A DNA stretch of 64,000 bases from Frondihabitans sucicola. Lineage in GTDB: Bacteria; Actinomycetota; Actinomycetes; Actinomycetales; Microbacteriaceae. The stretch covers positions 992,001-1,056,000 of the forward strand of contig NZ_AP027732.1 of the NCBI RefSeq assembly GCF_030296615.1, given 5' to 3'. Of the stretch, positions 1 through 7,810 are shown piece by piece. Both the position numbers and the translations under genes were made by a program. Numbering within the stretch: the first letter of the stretch is position 1; every line of letters starts with the position of its first letter. A model generated the notes under the pieces. That model searched no databases. It had not been told where the DNA came from and saw only the letters and a list, made by a program, of their open reading frames with translations.

Positions 1-984
1 CGTCTCGTCTTCATGGAGAAGGCGCTGCACCAGCGCGTCATCGGTCAGGAGCAGGCCATCGCGGCCCTCTCCAAGACGATCCGCCGCACGCGTGCCGGTC
101 TGAAAGACCCGAAGCGCCCCTCGGGATCGTTCATCTTCGCCGGCCCCACGGGCGTCGGGAAGACCGAGCTCGCGAAGGCGCTCGCCGAGTTCCTCTTCGA
201 CGACGAGAACGCTCTCATCAGCCTCGACATGTCGGAGTACGGCGAGAAGCACACCGTCTCGCGTCTGTTCGGTGCCCCTCCCGGGTTCGTCGGATTCGAA
301 GAGGGTGGCCAGCTGACCGAGAAGGTCCGCCGCAAGCCGTTCTCCGTGGTGCTGTTCGACGAGATCGAGAAGGCTCACCCCGACATCTTCAACTCGCTGC
401 TCCAGGTTCTGGAGGAGGGGCGTCTGACGGACGGTCAGGGTCGCGTGGTCGACTTCAAGAACACGGTCATCATCATGACGACCAACCTCGGGACGAAGGA
501 CATCACCGGCGGCCCCGTCGGCTTCCAGATCGAGGGCGACACGGCCACGTCGTACGACCGCATGCGCTCCAAGGTGACCGAAGAGCTCAAGAAGCACTTC
601 AAGCCCGAGTTCCTCAACCGCGTCGACGAGACGATCGTCTTCCCGCAGCTCACGCAGCCCGAGCTGCTGCAGATCGTCGATCTCTTCATCAAGCGCCTGT
701 CGGACCGCCTACTCGACCGCGACATGACCGCCGAGCTCTCGCTCGCGGCCAAGGAGCAGCTCATCAAGATCGGCTTCGACCCGTCGCTCGGTGCTCGGCC
801 GCTGCGTCGCGCGATCCAGCACGAGGTCGAAGACCAGCTGTCCGAGCACATCCTCCAGGGTGAGCTCAACGCGGGTGACCACGTGAAGGTCGACTACGTC
901 GACGGAAAGTTCACCTTCTCGACCGGACGCCAGCCCGGCCGCGAAGAGGTCCTGGTCGGCGAGCCCGGCGAGATCGAGGCCTAG
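1..984 (+). CDS. clpC: ATP-dependent Clp protease ATP-binding subunit ClpC, C-terminal part
   Basis: This is the last 327 residues of a Clp/Hsp100 AAA+ unfoldase; the reading frame is open to the left edge, so the 5' part lies outside the window. It covers the second AAA+ module: a HQRVIGQEQAI entry sequence, Walker A GPTGVGKTELAK, Walker B VVLFDEIEKAH, a sensor-1 TTNLGT and a sensor-2 GARPLRRAIQ. ClpC hexamers unfold substrates and feed them to ClpP. The short C-terminal extension after the small domain fits ClpC rather than ClpB, which has a longer tail and a middle-domain context not visible here. A strong hairpin terminator follows the stop codon. Confidence 0.93.
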   Translation, partial: RLVFMEKALHQRVIGQEQAIAALSKTIRRTRAGLKDPKRPSGSFIFAGPTGVGKTELAKALAEFLFDDENALISLDMSEYGEKHTVSRLFGAPPGFVGFEEGGQLTEKVRRKPFSVVLFDEIEKAHPDIFNSLLQVLEEGRLTDGQGRVVDFKNTVIIMTTNLGTKDITGGPVGFQIEGDTATSYDRMRSKVTEELKKHFKPEFLNRVDETIVFPQLTQPELLQIVDLFIKRLSDRLLDRDMTAELSLAAKEQLIKIGFDPSLGARPLRRAIQHEVEDQLSEHILQGELNAGDHVKVDYVDGKFTFSTGRQPGREEVLVGEPGEIEA

Positions 985-1011
985 CCTCCTTCGCTCCACA
1001 GTTCCACCGCC

Positions 1012-1042
1012 AAGGGCGGCCCTCCACAGGAGGGCCGCCCTT
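1012..1042 (+). terminator. Intrinsic terminator after clpC
   Basis: A perfect 14-bp stem (AAGGGCGGCCCTCC and its complement) with a 3-base loop lies 28 bases after the clpC stop. It ends in TT, with no long T tract, which is usual in high-GC actinobacteria. Confidence 0.85.
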
Positions 1043-1080
1043 CGGCGTATTCGCGAACGCGCCTCGCTAGGGTTGGCAGC

Positions 1081-1620
1081 ATGACTTCGGGGCATTCCAC
1101 ATCGCTGGCGGGCGAGATCACGGTTCGCAAGGCTCTGGCCTCCGACGTGCCGCACATTCAGCGACTCATCTCGCCCTACGTCGAGCGGCGCATCCTGCTC
1201 GGCAAAGACAACGTCACCCTCTACGGCAGCATCCAGCAGTTCCAGATCGCGCTCGACCCCGAGGGCACCCCGATCGGGTGCGGGGCGCTCAACGTCTTCT
1301 GGGACGACCTGGCAGAGGTGCGCACCCTCGCGCTCGACGCCGACTGGATCCACCACGGTGTCGGCCACAAGCTCCTCGACGGGCTCGAGCGCGACGCACT
1401 CGACCTCGGCGTGGGCCGCATCTTCTGCCTCACCTTCGAGGTCGACTTCTTCACCAAGCACGGCTACCTCGAGATCGGCGAATCGGTCGTCTCTCCCGAG
1501 GTCTACGCCGAGCTGGTGCGGTCGTCCGACGAGGGCGTCGCCGAGTTCCTCGACCTCGCTCGCGTCAAACCCAACACGCTCGGCAACACGCGCATGTTGA
1601 AGGTGCTGAGCCGGGGGTAG
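1081..1620 (+). CDS. argA: GNAT-family amino-acid N-acetyltransferase (ArgA-like)
   Basis: The 179-residue protein is a single GNAT domain matching the short actinobacterial amino-acid N-acetyltransferases that make N-acetylglutamate at the start of arginine synthesis. Family-typical stretches are VRKALASDVPHIQRLI near the N terminus, AEVRTLALDADWIHHGVG (the acetyl-CoA pyrophosphate-binding region) and TFEVDFFTKHGYLEI. It lacks the amino-acid-kinase domain of E. coli ArgA, as expected for this short type. The ATG is chosen because the GNAT fold begins about 15 residues later. It is a single gene behind the clpC terminator. The fold is certain; the exact substrate is inferred from similarity. 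Confidence 0.8.
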   Translation: MTSGHSTSLAGEITVRKALASDVPHIQRLISPYVERRILLGKDNVTLYGSIQQFQIALDPEGTPIGCGALNVFWDDLAEVRTLALDADWIHHGVGHKLLDGLERDALDLGVGRIFCLTFEVDFFTKHGYLEIGESVVSPEVYAELVRSSDEGVAEFLDLARVKPNTLGNTRMLKVLSRG

Positions 1621-1756
1621 GGAGAGGGGCTCCTGGGCGTGCGGGAGCACCTGGTCGGTGCGACGAACCTGCGCTCTCGCTTCGCATTGACCGAAGGTCG
1701 CCTGACTCGCCGTCTACATGCCTGCGATGGCACTGATCGCCGTTTACCCTAAGCGC

Positions 1757-2421
1757 ATGTCGTCGTTCAAGCACCCGGTCGGCTCGCAGTCGAGCACGGT
1801 GTACTGGCGCCGTCGGGCCGTCGTGATCGTCGTCCTGCTTCTGGTGATCGTCGTCATCGTGCTGATCGCGACGAAGCCGGGCGCAGGATCCGGGGCCACC
1901 CCGCCCCCACCGCGTCGACCCCCGTGGCCGCCGCGACGCCCTCCACCACCACTCCCGCGAAGCCGACGCCGCGTGACACCAGCGCCGCCACCGACGCCCC
2001 CACCGCGTCGGCCGCGAACGGCACCTGCGCACCGTCCGACATCACCCTCAAGCCCATCGCCGACAAGAACGCCTACACCTCGCTCCAGCAGCCGCAGATC
2101 TCGATGTCGATCACCAACACGTCGACCTCGGCCTGCTCCATCGACCTCGGTTCGAGCCAGCAGACGCTGACCATCACGAGCGGGGCAGAAACGTACTGGT
2201 CGTCGAAAGACTGCCAGGTGAACGGAACCCACCAGAACGTGAAGATCACCGCGGGTCAGACCCTGACCACTCCCGCAATCGCCTGGGACCGCACGCGCTC
2301 GACGACCGCGACCTGCAACAAGACCCGCAGCTCGGTTCCGGCCGGCGGGGCCAGCTACCACCTGTCGGTGTCGGTCGGCTCGATCAAGTCGGCGACCTCG
2401 GCCCTGATGATCCTGAACTGA
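1757..2421 (+). CDS. Membrane-anchored hypothetical protein, frame interrupted by one missing base
   Basis: The N-terminal part begins at ATG 1757 with MSSFKHPVGSQSSTVYWRRR, then one transmembrane helix (VVIVVLLLVIVVIVLIAT), in one frame. The Thr/Pro-rich linker and an extracellular domain with four Cys (one in TCAPS, one in STSACSI, then KDCQ and ATCNK) continue in the next frame to the stop at 2421. The switch falls at the C5 run 1904-1908; adding one C restores a continuous 221-residue protein. I recall similar single-helix proteins with this N terminus in other Microbacteriaceae but know of no function. The downstream gene starts on the stop codon, suggesting co-transcription. A real frameshift cannot be excluded. 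Confidence 0.6.
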
Positions 2422-2807
2422 TGGCCGACTCCAAACCCGTCTTCCGTTCGGAGCAGCTCGAACAGGCCCTCGCGGCGCAGGATGTCGCGGCGGTCGCGTT
2501 CGCGCTCCGCAACGACGTCGTCGTGGTGCCCCGGCTCGTGCTGCCGAACCGGCGCGACGAGCAGGTGCGCGTGTTCGGGCGCGAGAACACCGACAAGCGG
2601 ATCCTGCTGCTGTTCTCGTCGGCCGACGCGTACAAGGCGATGGTTCCGGGCGAGAAGGTCACGCTCGTGATGCTCTACGACGCGCCGAAGCTGCGCGACT
2701 TCATCGAGGCCCACCTCGACGTGCTCGAGCAGGTGTTCTTCGACATCGCTGGGCCGCACACCATGGCCGCGAACCCGGAGGATCTGCTGAAGGCGTTGCG
2801 GGCTTAG
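2421..2807 (+). CDS. SseB-like small protein (tentative)
   Basis: This 128-residue soluble protein has no signal peptide. Its ATG overlaps the stop codon of the preceding membrane-protein gene by one base, so the two are probably translated together. The arrangement of a helical N terminus, a VVVVPRLVLPN strand, ILLLFSSADAY and a final FFDIAGPHTMAANPEDLLKAL resembles the SseB N-terminal domain found in many actinobacterial hypothetical proteins. That resemblance is by eye only. No catalytic motif is visible. The gene runs toward radA on the opposite strand, and the intergenic space contains a long imperfect palindrome. Confidence 0.6.
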   Translation: MADSKPVFRSEQLEQALAAQDVAAVAFALRNDVVVVPRLVLPNRRDEQVRVFGRENTDKRILLLFSSADAYKAMVPGEKVTLVMLYDAPKLRDFIEAHLDVLEQVFFDIAGPHTMAANPEDLLKALRA

Positions 2808-2865
2808 AGGGTGGGCTGCTGGCAAGGCCGATGCAGGCGGCGTGTGCTGGTTTGCCGGCGGCGCT

Positions 2866-2929
2866 AACTCAGGAAGAACCCGTGATTGTGGGCCGTGGTG
2901 GGGGTGGAATCACGGGTTTGGCCTGAGTT
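2866..2929. repeat. Long imperfect palindrome between convergent genes
   Basis: Two nested inverted pairs are visible: AACTCAGG (2866-2873) with CCTGAGTT (2922-2929), and AACCCGTGATT (2877-2887) with AATCACGGGTT (2908-2918), around a 20-base loop. It lies between the convergent ends of the 2421-2807 gene and radA. It could act as a bidirectional terminator or be a copy of a dispersed palindromic element. Confidence 0.6.
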
Positions 2930-2941
2930 GTGGACAGGCGC

Positions 2942-2994
2942 GGTGCGGAGCGACAGGCAGCGCCCGCGGGCGTGGTGCGGAGCGACAGGCAGCG
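2942..2994. repeat. Direct repeat of 21 bp
   Basis: A 21-base unit beginning GGTGCGGAGCGACAGG occurs at 2942-2962 and again, identical, at 2974-2994. It sits next to the palindrome in the radA-convergent intergenic region. No function is evident. Confidence 0.7.
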
Positions 2995-3054
2995 GCCGTG
3001 GCGGTGGCCGTGGCCGCGAGGGCAGCGCGCCGCGCCAGCCCGGGCACGCCCGTG

Positions 3055-4416
3055 CTAGAAGGCCGCGTCGAGCTCGCGATCGCGCTCGGTGGACGCCGCC
3101 GAGAAGGCGCGCCGGAGGGCTTCGCGCAGGTGGCCGGACTCGGCGTCGACGAGCTGGGTGAAGCCGAGGCGGCGAGCCTCGGAGGCTCGCTGTTTGGCGG
3201 AGGCCACCGGGCGGATCTCGCCGGCCAGGCTGATCTCGCCGACGGCCGCCATCGTGTGCGGGTAGGACACCTCGCGCGAGGCGGAGGCCAGGGCCAGGGC
3301 GATGGCGAGGTCGGCGCCCGGCTCGGTGATCTTGATGCCGCCGACGGTGGAGACGTAGACGTCGGCGTCGCCGAGGCGGATGCCGGCGCGGCGCTCGAGG
3401 ACGGCGAGGAGCATCGCGACGCGAGAGGAGTCGACGCCGTTGACGACGCGGCGCGGCTGCGGGGCGGTGCTGCCGACGATGAGGGCCTGGATCTCGACGG
3501 GCAGCGCCCGGCGGCCCTCCATGGCGACGGTGATGCACGTGCCGCTCACCGGTGCCCCGGATCGCGACATGAACAGCCCGGAGGGGTCGGCCACCTCGGC
3601 GATGCCGTCGCCGGTCATCTCGAAGCAGCCCACCTCGTCGGTGGGGCCGAAGCGGTTCTTGTGAGCGCGGACGAAGCGCAGCGCGGTCTGCCGGTCGCCC
3701 TCGAACTGCAGGACCACGTCGACCAGGTGCTCGAGAAGCCGCGGGCCGGCGATGCTGCCGTCTTTCGTGACGTGGCCGACGAGCAGGATCGGCAGGTTGC
3801 GGTCTTTCGACACCCGAGTCAGCGTCGACGCGACTTCGCGCACCTGCGAGGGACCGCCGGCGATCCCGTCGCTGGCCGACGACGAGACGGTCTGCACGGA
3901 GTCGACGATCAGCAGGGTGGGTGAGGTCTGCTCGATCTGGCCGAGGATGACACCGAGATCGACCTCGGCCGCGAGGAACAGGTTGGGATGCATCGCGCCC
4001 GTGCGCTGGGCGCGCAGACGCACCTGAGACGCGGACTCTTCTGCGGTCACGTAGAGAACGCGCGCCCCCGACGCAGCTGCGCGAGAGGCCACCTCGAGGA
4101 GGAGGGTGGACTTGCCGACACCGGGCTCACCCGAGAGCAGGATCGCGGCCCCCGGAACCACGCCCCCACCGAGCACCCTGTCGAACTCGGCGATGCCGCT
4201 CGGCCAGTGGGCGACGCTGTCGGCCTCGATCTCGGTGATCGGCCGAGCCGCGCGATCCTGCGACACGGCGACGGCGGAGATGCCCCGCACGGACGCGGTC
4301 GCTGCGGCAGCATCGACGACCGTGCCCCACTGCTGGCATTCCGCGCAGCGGCCGACCCACTTGATGCTGGTCCAGCCGCACTCGGTGCAGCGGAACGTGG
4401 AGGTGACTCGAGCCAT
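3055..4416 (-). CDS. radA: DNA repair protein RadA (Sms)
   Basis: The 453-residue protein has the full RadA architecture. It starts with a C4 zinc finger (CTECGWTSIKWVGRCAEC), then a RecA-like ATPase with Walker A GEPGVGKST and Walker B LLIVDSV, the RadA-specific KNRFG motif, and a C-terminal Lon-like domain (ISLAGEIRPV). RadA promotes branch migration of recombination intermediates. Start ATG is at 4416, directly before the zinc finger. It lies downstream of the SGNH hydrolase gene on the same strand with a 64-base gap. Length and all motifs are normal. Confidence 0.95.
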   Translation of the reverse strand: MARVTSTFRCTECGWTSIKWVGRCAECQQWGTVVDAAAATASVRGISAVAVSQDRAARPITEIEADSVAHWPSGIAEFDRVLGGGVVPGAAILLSGEPGVGKSTLLLEVASRAAASGARVLYVTAEESASQVRLRAQRTGAMHPNLFLAAEVDLGVILGQIEQTSPTLLIVDSVQTVSSSASDGIAGGPSQVREVASTLTRVSKDRNLPILLVGHVTKDGSIAGPRLLEHLVDVVLQFEGDRQTALRFVRAHKNRFGPTDEVGCFEMTGDGIAEVADPSGLFMSRSGAPVSGTCITVAMEGRRALPVEIQALIVGSTAPQPRRVVNGVDSSRVAMLLAVLERRAGIRLGDADVYVSTVGGIKITEPGADLAIALALASASREVSYPHTMAAVGEISLAGEIRPVASAKQRASEARRLGFTQLVDAESGHLREALRRAFSAASTERDRELDAAF

Positions 4417-4480
4417 GCGGCAACTCTAGGTCGAGCCTCCGACAACGGGGCGGCGACTGGGCGCCCTGGGGAGAAACCGG

Positions 4481-5371
4481 TCAGTTCGTCGAACTGGGGA
4501 GGGGAATCGAGTCGGTGTCTTGTGCACTGTGTGCGGCAGCAGCATCCTGCGCCCTCTCGGCGACCGTCGCCGCGACCGAGGTGACACGCCTCGTCGCCGT
4601 CACGTCGGAGGCGGCGCGCTCGGCGGCGATGCGCGCGAGTCGGGCGTCGATCGCCGAGTAGAAGGCCGACGCCCACACCTTGTAGCCGGCATCGTTCGGG
4701 TGGAACAGGTCTTTGGCCGTGTTGCGGTACGTGCCGAGGTAGCCCTGGCGACGGGTCGTCGCGTAGAGCGGAGCGACGACGAGCCCCAACTCGCCCGCGA
4801 CGCGGCGCACGATCTCGTTGGCGACTGCGACCTTCTTCTCGGACTCGGGCAGCAGCATGAACGGCAGGTCAGCCACAATCGCGTGTTTGGGGAGGGCTCC
4901 GTAGATCGTGCGGATGTTCTTCTCGAACTTCTTCGGGTTGAAGTCGCCGATGTCGTTGGCTCCGATCGACACCGTCACGATGTCGGCCTCGTAGTCCACA
5001 AGGCGCGGCACCTGGTCGATCTTGCACAGGTGCGTCGTCGCTCCCGAGACGCTCAGGTTCTTGACGCCGAGTGTGCCGTGGGTCGTGCGGCGGATGTGTG
5101 CGCCGATCCTGCCCACGTAGCTGTGCCACGGGGTGGACGCGCCGATTCCCTGAGCCGCGGAGTCACCGAGCGCGACGTACGAGAGCGCCCCGTCGGCGCC
5201 GAATCGATCGCGCCACCACTTCGAGTGCACCGGCAGCAGACTGTTCAGGACGTCGGCGGCCGCATTGCGCTTGGCCATGAAACGCTTGTAGTACGCGTAG
5301 CCGGCGCCCGCCGCGGCGGCCGTTCCGCCGATGCCTGCCAGGATGCCGATCGCGGCTCGGGGGTTGCTCAT
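4481..5371 (-). CDS. SGNH/GDSL-type hydrolase, membrane-anchored
   Basis: The 296-residue protein begins at ATG 5371 with an N-terminal hydrophobic segment (AAIGILAGIGGTAAAAGAGYAYY), so it is probably anchored or secreted. SGNH blocks are present: block I YVALGDSAAQGIG with the nucleophile Ser, a Gly-containing block after the ATTHL stretch, block III VSIGANDIGDF, and block V LFHPNDAGYKVWA with the Asp-x-x-His pair represented by H-P-N-D. These enzymes hydrolyse ester bonds in lipids or acylated sugars; the substrate is unknown. An upstream in-frame ATG at 5467 exists, but 5371 gives the expected N-terminal anchor and is preferred. Confidence 0.82.
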   Translation of the reverse strand: MSNPRAAIGILAGIGGTAAAAGAGYAYYKRFMAKRNAAADVLNSLLPVHSKWWRDRFGADGALSYVALGDSAAQGIGASTPWHSYVGRIGAHIRRTTHGTLGVKNLSVSGATTHLCKIDQVPRLVDYEADIVTVSIGANDIGDFNPKKFEKNIRTIYGALPKHAIVADLPFMLLPESEKKVAVANEIVRRVAGELGLVVAPLYATTRRQGYLGTYRNTAKDLFHPNDAGYKVWASAFYSAIDARLARIAAERAASDVTATRRVTSVAATVAERAQDAAAAHSAQDTDSIPLPSSTN

Positions 5372-5496
5372 ACCCGCACGATACGCCGGTCGTTTTCGGG
5401 AGTCATGAGTGAATCCGAAGGGCCGGGTGTGAGCAGGATCAGCCCGGCTGGGGAGAGCGTTCGGCACACGCTCCGAGATGTACTAAACTCTCTCCC

Positions 5497-5584
5497 GGTA
5501 CCGTGTCCGAGCGGCCGAAGGATCATGTCTCGAAAACATGTGTGGGGGTTAACTCCACCGTGGGTTCAAATCCCACCGGTACCG
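5497..5584 (+). tRNA. tRNA-Ser (anticodon CGA)
   Basis: A complete type II tRNA fold is readable: acceptor GGTACCG/CGGTACC, a D arm with GAGCGGCCGAAGG, anticodon stem CATGT/ACATG with loop CTCGAAA (anticodon CGA at 5531-5533), a long variable arm typical of serine, and T arm GTGGG-TTCAAAT-CCCAC. The discriminator base is G at 5584. The terminal CCA is not encoded. A possible -10 (TACTAA at 5481-5486) lies just upstream. Confidence 0.97.
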
Positions 5585-5599
5585 CGGAAGCAACTGCCT

Positions 5600-5641
5600 G
5601 AGCCCTGCCTGGTTTCCCCTCGGAAACCGGTGGGGCTCTTG
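5600..5641 (+). terminator. Hairpin after tRNA-Ser
   Basis: Outer pairs GAGCCC (5600-5605) with GGGCTC (5633-5638) and inner pairs GGTTTCC (5611-5617) with GGAAACC (5622-5628) form a branched stem followed by TT, 16 bases past the tRNA. Confidence 0.65.
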
Positions 5642-5738
5642 CATTTTCCGAGCGCTGGTCAAGCCTCCTTGTGGCGAGCGCGTCCCGCGAGAGCGTTGAC
5701 ACCCGGAACCCCCCCAAAAAAACCCGCACCACCCACCC

Positions 5739-5785
5739 TTGACGAGGTTTTCGTACGGCAGTACAGTTTCCGTACGGCAGTACAG
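5739..5785 (+). promoter_or_regulatory. Promoter and direct-repeat operator of the TetR gene
   Basis: A -35 TTGACG (5739-5744) is followed after 17 bases by a -10 TACAGT (5762-5767). The 15-base sequence CGTACGGCAGTACAG occurs at 5752-5766 and 5771-5785, each with internal GTAC/GTAC symmetry. The first copy overlaps the -10 and the second the start region, an arrangement that fits repression by the adjacent TetR protein. Confidence 0.75.
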
Positions 5786-5796
5786 ATAGGTGGAAA

Positions 5797-6432
5797 ATGG
5801 TCAAGACGGACGGGCGCCTCGAGCGGGGCGTCTTGACGCGCGAGCGCATTCTCGACGCAGCGATCGAGATGATCGCGAAGGGCGGCCAGGCCGCGGCGAC
5901 GCAGCGGAACGTCGCCGAAGAGGCAGGTGTGTCGCTCGCCAGCGTCACGTACCACTTCTCGACGGCCAAAGAGCTGCTGATCGCCGCCATGCGTCGCGCG
6001 GCAGGCATCGCCATCACACGGATTCAGGCCAACGAGAGCCGGATCCTCGCCGGAGAGCTCTCGCTCGAAGACGCGACGGTCGAGTACATCGCGATCCACC
6101 GCAGTGGCGAGTTCGCAGCCGGCATCGTGGCCATGGAGCTGTCGATGGCGGCCGTGCGCGACCCCGAGCTCAGAGACAGCGGTGAGGCGAACATCGAGGC
6201 CCTGCGCTCCAGCTACGAACAGTTCCTCCCGGTCTCCGGGCTGGACGACGCGGCAGCGGCCGCCTTCACCGGCCTGCTCTTCCTCGAGCTCGGGTCGAAC
6301 CGCAGCGCGGACAGCGACGAGACCCGACGTCGGGTGCGAACCATGATCGACGTCTTCGGCCTCGCCGACGGCGTCGAACGGCATCGCCGCTCGATGAACG
6401 AGAGTCCAGCAGAGGGAGCCCCGGCACCCTGA
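5797..6432 (+). CDS. TetR family transcriptional regulator
   Basis: The 211-residue protein has an N-terminal TetR helix-turn-helix (RERILDAAIEMIAKGGQAAATQRNVAEEAGVS, then SVTYHFSTAKELL). The C-terminal ligand domain is about 140 residues. ATG 5797 has AGGTGG four bases upstream. The gene stands first in the catabolic region and faces the same way as the mannonate-dehydratase operon that starts 179 bases downstream. Two direct repeats cover its own promoter, so autorepression is likely. Control of the downstream operon is plausible, but the same repeat was not found before position 6611. Confidence 0.88.
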   Translation: MVKTDGRLERGVLTRERILDAAIEMIAKGGQAAATQRNVAEEAGVSLASVTYHFSTAKELLIAAMRRAAGIAITRIQANESRILAGELSLEDATVEYIAIHRSGEFAAGIVAMELSMAAVRDPELRDSGEANIEALRSSYEQFLPVSGLDDAAAAAFTGLLFLELGSNRSADSDETRRRVRTMIDVFGLADGVERHRRSMNESPAEGAPAP

Positions 6433-6610
6433 TGACTTCCACTCGCGGGTAACGATCCAGACGCGGCACCGCGGCCGCTCACTCATAGACGGTCACGTCG
6501 TCCAAGGCGTCGACCGACCCCATTCGGCGCCGCCTGGCAGCGCCTGAAGCAACCGGGCAGTCGCGTGCGCCCAAGCACCGGCGCGCCCGGAACAAGAGAA
6601 GGAACCTCCA

Positions 6611-7687
6611 ATGAAGGTGGGATTCGGAATTCACGGTCCGCGGCTGACGGACACGACTCTGGCGTTCGCGCGGCAGATCGGTGCGACGCATGTCGTTGCG
6701 CACATCGTCGGCGGTCGACCGACCGACTCGTTCGAGAAGCTGACCTCGGCACCCGGATTCACGACGTACGGCGACGACCCCCGCTACACGCTCGACGGGC
6801 TCCTCGAGATCAAGGAGCGCGTCGAGGCCCACGACCTGCACCTGTTCTCGGTCGAGAACTTCGAGCCTGCGGATTGGTACGACGTTCTCCTGGACGGGCC
6901 TCAACGGGACCGGCAGATGGCGAAGGTCTCCGAGATCGTGCGCAACGTGGGTGCGGCCGGGATCCCGTCCCTGGGCTACAACTTCTCGATCGCCGGCGTC
7001 TGGGGCCGCCCGGACACGCCGTCGGCTCGAGGCGGCGCCCTGTCGGCCACCTACGCCGACACTCCTCAGACACCCATCCCCAAGGGCATGGTCTGGAACG
7101 CCGTGTACGACCAGGAGCTCTACGATCGGAGCCTCGCCTCCGGCGACTTTCTCGACCCGATCTCGTCCGACCAACTGTGGGATCGCTACTCCCGTTTCCT
7201 CCGCGAGATCCTGCCGGTCGCCGAGGCGGCCGGGGTGACCATGGCCCTCCACCCGGACGACCCGCCGCTCGAGACCCTTCGCGGGACCCCGCGGCTCGTC
7301 TGGCGAGGCGAGATGTACGAGCGAGTGCTCTCGCTGTCGGACTCTCCTCGCAACGCCATGGAGTTCTGCGTCGGCACCCTCAGCGAGATGCCCGATCAGG
7401 ACATCTACGAGATCGTCGAGCGATTCGTCGCCACCGGTCGGATCCAGTACGTGCACCTGCGGAACGTGTCCGGTCGTGTGCCGAACTACCGGGAGACGTT
7501 CATCGACGACGGTGACACCGATCTGCAGCGGGTGCTCGCGATCCTGCGGGACGGCGGCTACGACGGTGTCGTCATCCCCGACCACACCCCGCACCCCGGC
7601 ACGTCGTCGCCCTGGGAGACGGGCATGGCCTACGCCGTCGGCTGGATCCGAGCGAGCCTCCGCGCGCTCGGCGCCCTCGACGACTGA
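6611..7687 (+). CDS. uxuA: Mannonate dehydratase (UxuA family)
   Basis: The 358-residue TIM-barrel protein fits the UxuA/D-mannonate dehydratase family, which removes water from D-mannonate to give 2-keto-3-deoxygluconate in hexuronate breakdown. Family-like segments are TMALHPDDPP (metal ligand region), IQYVHLRNVSGR and a closing VVIPDHTPHPG, where E. coli UxuA has RPDHGH. The ATG follows AAGGAACCTCCA. It is the first gene of a same-strand run with a dehydrogenase, an epimerase-like protein and a polyol-type permease, which suggests a sugar-acid route. In this context the true substrate could be a related sugar acid, not mannonate itself. Confidence 0.78.
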   Translation: MKVGFGIHGPRLTDTTLAFARQIGATHVVAHIVGGRPTDSFEKLTSAPGFTTYGDDPRYTLDGLLEIKERVEAHDLHLFSVENFEPADWYDVLLDGPQRDRQMAKVSEIVRNVGAAGIPSLGYNFSIAGVWGRPDTPSARGGALSATYADTPQTPIPKGMVWNAVYDQELYDRSLASGDFLDPISSDQLWDRYSRFLREILPVAEAAGVTMALHPDDPPLETLRGTPRLVWRGEMYERVLSLSDSPRNAMEFCVGTLSEMPDQDIYEIVERFVATGRIQYVHLRNVSGRVPNYRETFIDDGDTDLQRVLAILRDGGYDGVVIPDHTPHPGTSSPWETGMAYAVGWIRASLRALGALDD

Positions 7688-7690
7688 CGG

Positions 7691-7740
7691 GAACCCACCC
7701 ACCGGCGAGAACCCACCCACCGGCGAGAACCGACGGACGA
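7691..7740 (+). repeat. 18-bp tandem repeat in the uxuA-dehydrogenase spacer
   Basis: GAACCCACCCACCGGCGA is present twice without interruption (7691-7708, 7709-7726), followed by a degenerate third unit (7727-7740) and another GAACCCACCC from 7741. It occupies much of the 123-base spacer before the dehydrogenase gene. Confidence 0.8.
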
Positions 7741-7810
7741 GAACCCACCCCCGAGACCATCGGGCGACCCGCTTCACAACCCCAGAACACCATCACGAAG
7801 GAGTGAACAC

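Noticed and set aside
7691..7756. CRISPR-like array
   Set aside because: The units are directly adjacent without spacers and no cas gene is near; it is a short tandem repeat.
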